Shown one piece after another: positions 60,526 through 64,000 of a stretch of 64,000 nt of DNA (position 1 is its first letter; each line of letters starts with the position of its first letter). The notes under the pieces were generated by a model. It did not search any database, was not told where the DNA came from, and was given only the letters and a program-made list of their open reading frames with translations. Source of the stretch: Micavibrio_B sp964633355 (lineage in GTDB: Bacteria; Pseudomonadota; Alphaproteobacteria; Micavibrionales; Micavibrionaceae); the NCBI GenBank assembly GCA_964633355.1, contig CAZWGO010000003.1, positions 1 to 64,000 on the forward strand. The letters run 5' to 3'. A program made the position numbers and the translations under genes.

Positions 60526-62043
60526 ATGAGCACTTCCCCGGAAACATCCCCTGTAAAAGAAATGAAAGATATCGTCGCGCTGTGCAAACGCCGAGGGTTT
60601 ATTTTTCAGGCCTCTGAAATTTATGGCGGGATCAACGGCTTCTGGGATTACGGCCCGCTCGGCGTCGAGCTGAAAAACAATGTCCGCGACCTGTGGTGGA
60701 AATCCATGGTCACCTGCCCGCCAATCGGCCCGGACGGTCTGCCTGTGGATATTGTCGGTTTAGACAGCGCCATCATTCAAAATCCGGAAGTATGGGTCGC
60801 GTCAGGCCATGTCGGCGGATTTACCGATCCGATGGTCGATTGTAAGGAAACAAAACTCAGATACCGCGCCGATCACCTGGTCGTTTACAAAGCTAAAGAC
60901 GGCAGCATACCATGGCTCGCCATTCAGGAAGGCGACGCACATGAAGAAAATCTTAAAAAGCGCGTCAAGAAAATGGGACGCGGCAAATCACCGGAAGATT
61001 ATGAATCCATTGCACTCGATAAAGTCGATCTTGCCGATTATAAAAATGTTATCGGGCCGGATGCATCTGAAGCCGGAAGCCTGACCGAGCCAAAAGCGTT
61101 CAATCTTCTTTTTGAATCCAAGACAGGCGCGACGCAGGACCAGACTGTTTATCTTCGCGGTGAAACGGCGCAGGGTATTTTCATCAATTATAAAAACGTG
61201 CTCGATTCATCGCGCGTGCGCGTGCCATTCGGTATCGCCCAAGTCGGCAAAGCATTCCGCAACGAAGTAAACCCGCGCAACTTCATCTTCCGCTCCCGTG
61301 AGTTTGAACAGATGGAAATGGAATGGTTCTGCCATCCATCCGAAGCGAAGAAATGGTTCGATTTCTGGGTCGAGCAGCGCAAAATCTGGTGGGAAAAAAT
61401 CGGCCTGAAAAGCGACGATATCCTGATGCGTCCGCACGATGCCGACGAGCTGGTTTTTTATTCCCAGCAAACATACGATATCGAATACCGCTTCCCGTTT
61501 ACGGCGCCGGGCTTTGGTGAACTGGAAGGCATTGCCTATCGTACTGATTACGATCTGACCCAGCACCAGACCCATTCCAAAACCAAGCTGGAATATATGG
61601 ATCCGGTGACGAATGAAAAATATTTGCCGCATGTGATCGAACCTGCCGCCGGTTTGACACGTGGCGTTCTGGCGTTGCTGTGCGAAGCCTATACGGTTGA
61701 TCCGAACCGTCCGTCGGGAATGTATATGAATTTCCATCCGGCGCTGGCTCCGAAAAAAGCGGCCATCCTGCCTTTGACCGCCAAAGACGAGCATCCGGTG
61801 ATCGCAACGAAATTATATCTGGAATTGCGCAACGAATTCGCCGTCGATCTGGATATCAAACAGAATATCGGCAAGCGGTATGCGCGTCAGGATGAGATCG
61901 GCACGCCGTATTGCTTTACGATCGACAATGATACGGTATCAGACGGAACAGTGACGGTGCGTGAACGCAACACGATGGCGCAGGAACGCATTCATCTGGA
62001 TAACGTCGCGGAATATCTGCGCAAGAATATCAAGGCGATTTAA
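60526..62043 (+). CDS. Glycyl-tRNA synthetase, single-chain (alpha2) type
   Basis: A class II synthetase in one 505-aa chain: N-terminal IVALCKRRGFIFQASEIYGG and GINGFWDYGPLGVELKN, motif 2 VGKAFRNEVNPRNFIFRSREFEQME, motif 3 region VIEPAAGLTRGVLALL, and a C-terminal anticodon-binding domain (AILPLTAKDEHPVIATKLYLEL ... RYARQDEIGTPYCFTID). This is the archaeal/eukaryotic-like dimeric form, not the alpha2beta2 GlyQ-GlyS form usual in Alphaproteobacteria. It lies between ppdK and trmN6-ispB, the site where glyQ-glyS often is. GAGG precedes the ATG. Confidence 0.95.
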   Translation: MSTSPETSPVKEMKDIVALCKRRGFIFQASEIYGGINGFWDYGPLGVELKNNVRDLWWKSMVTCPPIGPDGLPVDIVGLDSAIIQNPEVWVASGHVGGFTDPMVDCKETKLRYRADHLVVYKAKDGSIPWLAIQEGDAHEENLKKRVKKMGRGKSPEDYESIALDKVDLADYKNVIGPDASEAGSLTEPKAFNLLFESKTGATQDQTVYLRGETAQGIFINYKNVLDSSRVRVPFGIAQVGKAFRNEVNPRNFIFRSREFEQMEMEWFCHPSEAKKWFDFWVEQRKIWWEKIGLKSDDILMRPHDADELVFYSQQTYDIEYRFPFTAPGFGELEGIAYRTDYDLTQHQTHSKTKLEYMDPVTNEKYLPHVIEPAAGLTRGVLALLCEAYTVDPNRPSGMYMNFHPALAPKKAAILPLTAKDEHPVIATKLYLELRNEFAVDLDIKQNIGKRYARQDEIGTPYCFTIDNDTVSDGTVTVRERNTMAQERIHLDNVAEYLRKNIKAI

Positions 62044-62333
62044 GGGGTTTTGGGCTTCGGGGGTTCATACCCTGCGGCTCTTAATTTCCGCTGGATTTCA
62101 GGATCGATATCTTCGAAAGACGGCTGGGGATTTGATGGAACATGATCGCCTTTGCGGCCTATTTCATCCTGAACTTTGCTTTCTGCACCTTTGCGTTTCT
62201 TAACGCTTTCCATGGCAGCATGAAATTCATCCTGCGCAGAAGGTTCAGTAGCAGGTGTTACCTTTCCGGCATTTTCGATGAAGGCTTTTACAGCTTCTGC
62301 TCCCGGAGGGATATCACCTATTTTTCTTACCAT
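62040..62333 (-). CDS. Hypothetical protein, 97 aa
   Basis: A small polar protein with no recognised domain; the ATG at 62333 gives 97 aa (a TTG at 62348 would add five). The C-terminus is FEDIDPEIQRKLRAAGYEPP. The stop overlaps that of the glycyl-tRNA synthetase by four bases. It follows the 58-aa frame and trmN6 on the same strand and may be co-transcribed. Confidence 0.5.
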   Translation of the reverse strand: MVRKIGDIPPGAEAVKAFIENAGKVTPATEPSAQDEFHAAMESVKKRKGAESKVQDEIGRKGDHVPSNPQPSFEDIDPEIQRKLRAAGYEPPKPKTP

Positions 62334-62350
62334 ACTCAATAAATCCAAAT

Positions 62351-62527
62351 TTAAGGTCTGGGTTCTATATATCCAGGAGATTCATCCTGCTTGACCAAAG
62401 GTATACCTTCAGTGCCCAAGCGTGCGAGTAGGTCTTCAATTTCACGATTTACGCTTGAATCAGGCTTAAAATGATTTCTCAAGCCGACCCCTATTTCTTC
62501 CGGTTGTAATTTATCTCGTCTACTCAT
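62351..62527 (-). CDS. Small hypothetical protein, 58 aa
   Basis: An open frame of 58 codons from the ATG at 62527 to TAA at 62351, starting MSRRDKLQPEEIGVGLRNHF and ending SPGYIEPRP. It lies 19 bases after the trmN6 stop and 17 bases before the next small gene, all on the minus strand. It fills an otherwise empty gap neatly, which is the main support; there is no strong ribosome binding site. Confidence 0.35.
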   Translation of the reverse strand: MSRRDKLQPEEIGVGLRNHFKPDSSVNREIEDLLARLGTEGIPLVKQDESPGYIEPRP

Positions 62528-62546
62528 AACAAATGAACATCAATTC

Positions 62547-63353
62547 CTATATTTGGTTCCCGTTTCGTAAAACGGTTTCTGCATGAATTGTATACGATCC
62601 GTCCGTTTCATGCAAAATAATCCCGGGTAATATTCTGGCCGGGGTCTGGCGGTCCTTGATGGCGCGAATAATAACCCGCCGCGCCTCGGCTCCGGCGCGT
62701 TGCCAGAGAGGAATTATCTCGATGGCGCCGAAGCTTTTGCCCATTACTTGAATGATCTTATCAATGCCGCCACTCGGGTAGATAATCGTCATCGTGCCAT
62801 TGGATTTTACCAATCGGTGCGCCGCCTTAACCCAATCCCTGATACTTAAATCCTCATCGATATGGCCGTTGGCTTGCGCTTTTCCCTGATTGGGAGATGA
62901 GAGATGCGTTCCCGCCTCGAAAAACGGCGGATTTAACATGACATGGTCGAAAGTCGGCGATTGATATTCGCGGATATCCGCCACTTCAAAATTGGCCGAT
63001 TTGTTGTTTAATTTACTATTCTGCCGCGCCAACTCGATATAATCGGTATTAATATCTATGCCGGTGAGTTTGGCATCCACGCGCCATAGCAGGCAAAAAG
63101 ACGCGCCGCCGACGCCGCAGCCCATATCAAGCACGGTTTCGCCCGCTTTTGCCGGAACCGCAGCCGCCAGCATGACGGAATCGAGACTGGTGCGAAACCC
63201 GCCTTCGGGCTGTAAAAGCCGGACTTTTTTGTCGAGAACGTAGATTTCTTGCGCCATACCCATCTGCTTTCCCCGTGCAAACGGGGATCTCGTCAATTGC
63301 TCCAGATCCCCGCTTTCGCGGGGAAGACAAGAGATTAAGTCAGTCATTGGCAT
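62547..63353 (-). CDS. tRNA1(Val) (adenine-N6)-methyltransferase-like protein
   Basis: A SAM-dependent methyltransferase of the TrmN6/YfiC type, which methylates A37 of tRNA1(Val). Motifs: VLDMGCGVGGASFCLL for SAM, and the DNA/RNA N6-adenine signature NPPF (HVMLNPPFFEAG). KVRLLQPEGGFRTSLDSVMLAAA is the typical N-terminal region. The start is uncertain. An ATG at 63353 has AAAGG eight bases upstream but its frame runs through the palindromic element at 63265 (residues LPRESGDLEQLTRSPFARGK); an ATG at 63263 starts after the element and has GGGGA before it. The divergent ispB promoter at 63347-63375 argues for the shorter form. Confidence 0.85.
   Translation of the reverse strand: MPMTDLISCLPRESGDLEQLTRSPFARGKQMGMAQEIYVLDKKVRLLQPEGGFRTSLDSVMLAAAVPAKAGETVLDMGCGVGGASFCLLWRVDAKLTGIDINTDYIELARQNSKLNNKSANFEVADIREYQSPTFDHVMLNPPFFEAGTHLSSPNQGKAQANGHIDEDLSIRDWVKAAHRLVKSNGTMTIIYPSGGIDKIIQVMGKSFGAIEIIPLWQRAGAEARRVIIRAIKDRQTPARILPGIILHETDGSYTIHAETVLRNGNQI
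63265..63329. repeat. Palindromic element at the trmN6 5' end
   Basis: TGCTTTCCCCGTGCAAACGGGG and CCCCGCTTTCGCGGGGAAG form two hairpins. Depending on the true start, it is either the trmN6 leader or its N-terminal coding region. Confidence 0.85.
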
Positions 63354-63375
63354 TTTAAAAGCCTTTCGATATAAA
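63347..63375 (+). promoter_or_regulatory. Sigma70-like promoter of ispB, leaderless start
   Basis: TTGGCA (63347-63352), a 17-base spacer and TATAAA (63370-63375) lie five bases before the ATG at 63381, again with no Shine-Dalgarno sequence. Confidence 0.6.
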
Positions 63376-63380
63376 GCCAT

Positions 63381-64000
63381 ATGCCCTTAAGTGCCACCAA
63401 AGACGTAAAAGCCACCAATCCGCTCGAAGACCTGTCTTTGCTGCTTAAATCCGATATGGAACAGGTCAATGCGCTGATCTACAAGCGCATGGACTCTGAA
63501 GTCGCGCTGATCCCGCAACTCGCCGGTTATTTGATCGCCTCGGGCGGCAAGCGCATGCGCCCGCTTCTAACCTTGGCCGCGACAAGATTATTCAGCGCCG
63601 ACACGACAAGATGCTACCCCCTCGCCGCCGCAGTCGAATTCATTCATACCGCTACTCTCCTTCATGACGATGTCGTGGATGAGAGCGAACAGCGAAGAGG
63701 CAAGGAATCCGCCAACCGCGTTTTCGGCAATCAGGAAACGGTATTGGTCGGGGATTTTCTTTTCTCGCGCTCGTTTGAATTGATGGTCGAGGACGGCTCG
63801 CTCGATGTTTTACGCATTCTCTCCAAAGCCTCCGCCGTCATTGCCGAAGGGGAAGTATTGCAGTTGTCTATCCAAGGAAATCTGGAGACAACTATCGATC
63901 AATATAAACGCGTCATCGGCGCGAAGACCGCCGCCCTCTTTGCCGCCGCAACCGAAATCGGCCCGATTGTCACCAATCAATCCGCAGAGATGCAAAAAGC
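63381..64000 (+). CDS. ispB: Polyprenyl (octaprenyl) diphosphate synthase, partial
   Basis: The gene runs off the right edge; 206 residues are visible. It is a long-chain prenyl transferase making the quinone side chain: GGKRMRPLLTLAA (about 55-67) and the first aspartate motif DDVVD (96-100) with no insertion, typical of long-chain enzymes and unlike ispA at 30706. The start after the promoter is leaderless. It is divergent from trmN6, an arrangement known from other Alphaproteobacteria. The chain length cannot be read from sequence. Confidence 0.9.
   Translation, partial: MPLSATKDVKATNPLEDLSLLLKSDMEQVNALIYKRMDSEVALIPQLAGYLIASGGKRMRPLLTLAATRLFSADTTRCYPLAAAVEFIHTATLLHDDVVDESEQRRGKESANRVFGNQETVLVGDFLFSRSFELMVEDGSLDVLRILSKASAVIAEGEVLQLSIQGNLETTIDQYKRVIGAKTAALFAAATEIGPIVTNQSAEMQK

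Noticed and set aside
17841..63329. CRISPR-like repeats
   Set aside because: The repeats are scattered singly, of several families, palindromic over their whole length, and have no regular spacers or cas genes.

Overview
This window looks like part of an alphaproteobacterial chromosome of moderate GC content. The evidence is gene order as much as single genes: serS-pcm-nlpD next to yajC-secD-secF-Mth938, ispH-thrB-rnhA, xseB-ispA-dxs-tlyA, fabI-thioesterase-aroC-panB with pdxH close by, and ppdK-glycyl-tRNA synthetase-trmN6-ispB. All are arrangements I associate with Alphaproteobacteria. A Rickettsia-type 17 kDa glycine-zipper lipoprotein fits too. The range of biosynthetic genes argues against a strongly reduced endosymbiont. 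A Micavibrio-like or related early-branching lineage is a guess.

Layout. 1-640: one copy of a two-gene cassette (its first gene cut by the window edge), repeated at 43206-44134. 843-5085: an unknown helical protein, a shortened squalene-synthase-like protein, a D,D-carboxypeptidase, sodB and a receiver-domain protein. 5082-11311: a large hybrid histidine kinase, then yajC-secD-secF-Mth938. 11424-16320: a secreted protein, nlpD-pcm-serS and epmA. 16317-20031: unknown, GNAT, N-formylglutamate amidohydrolase, lipB and tRNA-Leu(GAG). 20196-26005: maeB, mgtE and a class A PBP. 26078-30340: a small unknown gene, then ispH-ygjV-thrB-rnhA and a lipoprotein split by a 10-N assembly gap. 30437-35107: xseB-ispA-dxs-HAD-tlyA. 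35108-40224: a fabI-thioesterase-aroC-panB-sppA operon read leftward. 40368-46857: an unknown 521-aa protein, the 17 kDa lipoprotein, pdxH, the second cassette copy, a zincin-like protein, phhB and a PIN-like fusion. 46938-51755: ribokinase, an inverted-repeat-bounded four-helix-bundle gene, TetR, adenosine kinase and a peptide-binding protein. 51816-56787: lipoprotein, glycosyltransferase 9, ygfZ, nfeD-SPFH, HAD and a small membrane protein. 56792-64000: ppdK, GNAT, a secreted protein, glycyl-tRNA synthetase, small unknowns, trmN6 and the start of ispB.

The most striking feature is a dense set of REP/RPE-like palindromic elements of several families. Most lie between genes, but some are part of coding sequence: a complete 69-bp element is read through in frame in thrB, half of another lies in lipB just before the catalytic lysine, and elements supply the C-termini of two proteins and perhaps the N-terminus of TrmN6. 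Other leads are a single-chain glycyl-tRNA synthetase where glyQ-glyS would be expected, a zincin-family protein without its HExxH motif, a possible DUF433-DUF5615 fusion, and many start codons 5-7 bases downstream of a -10 box with no Shine-Dalgarno sequence, which suggests common leaderless initiation.
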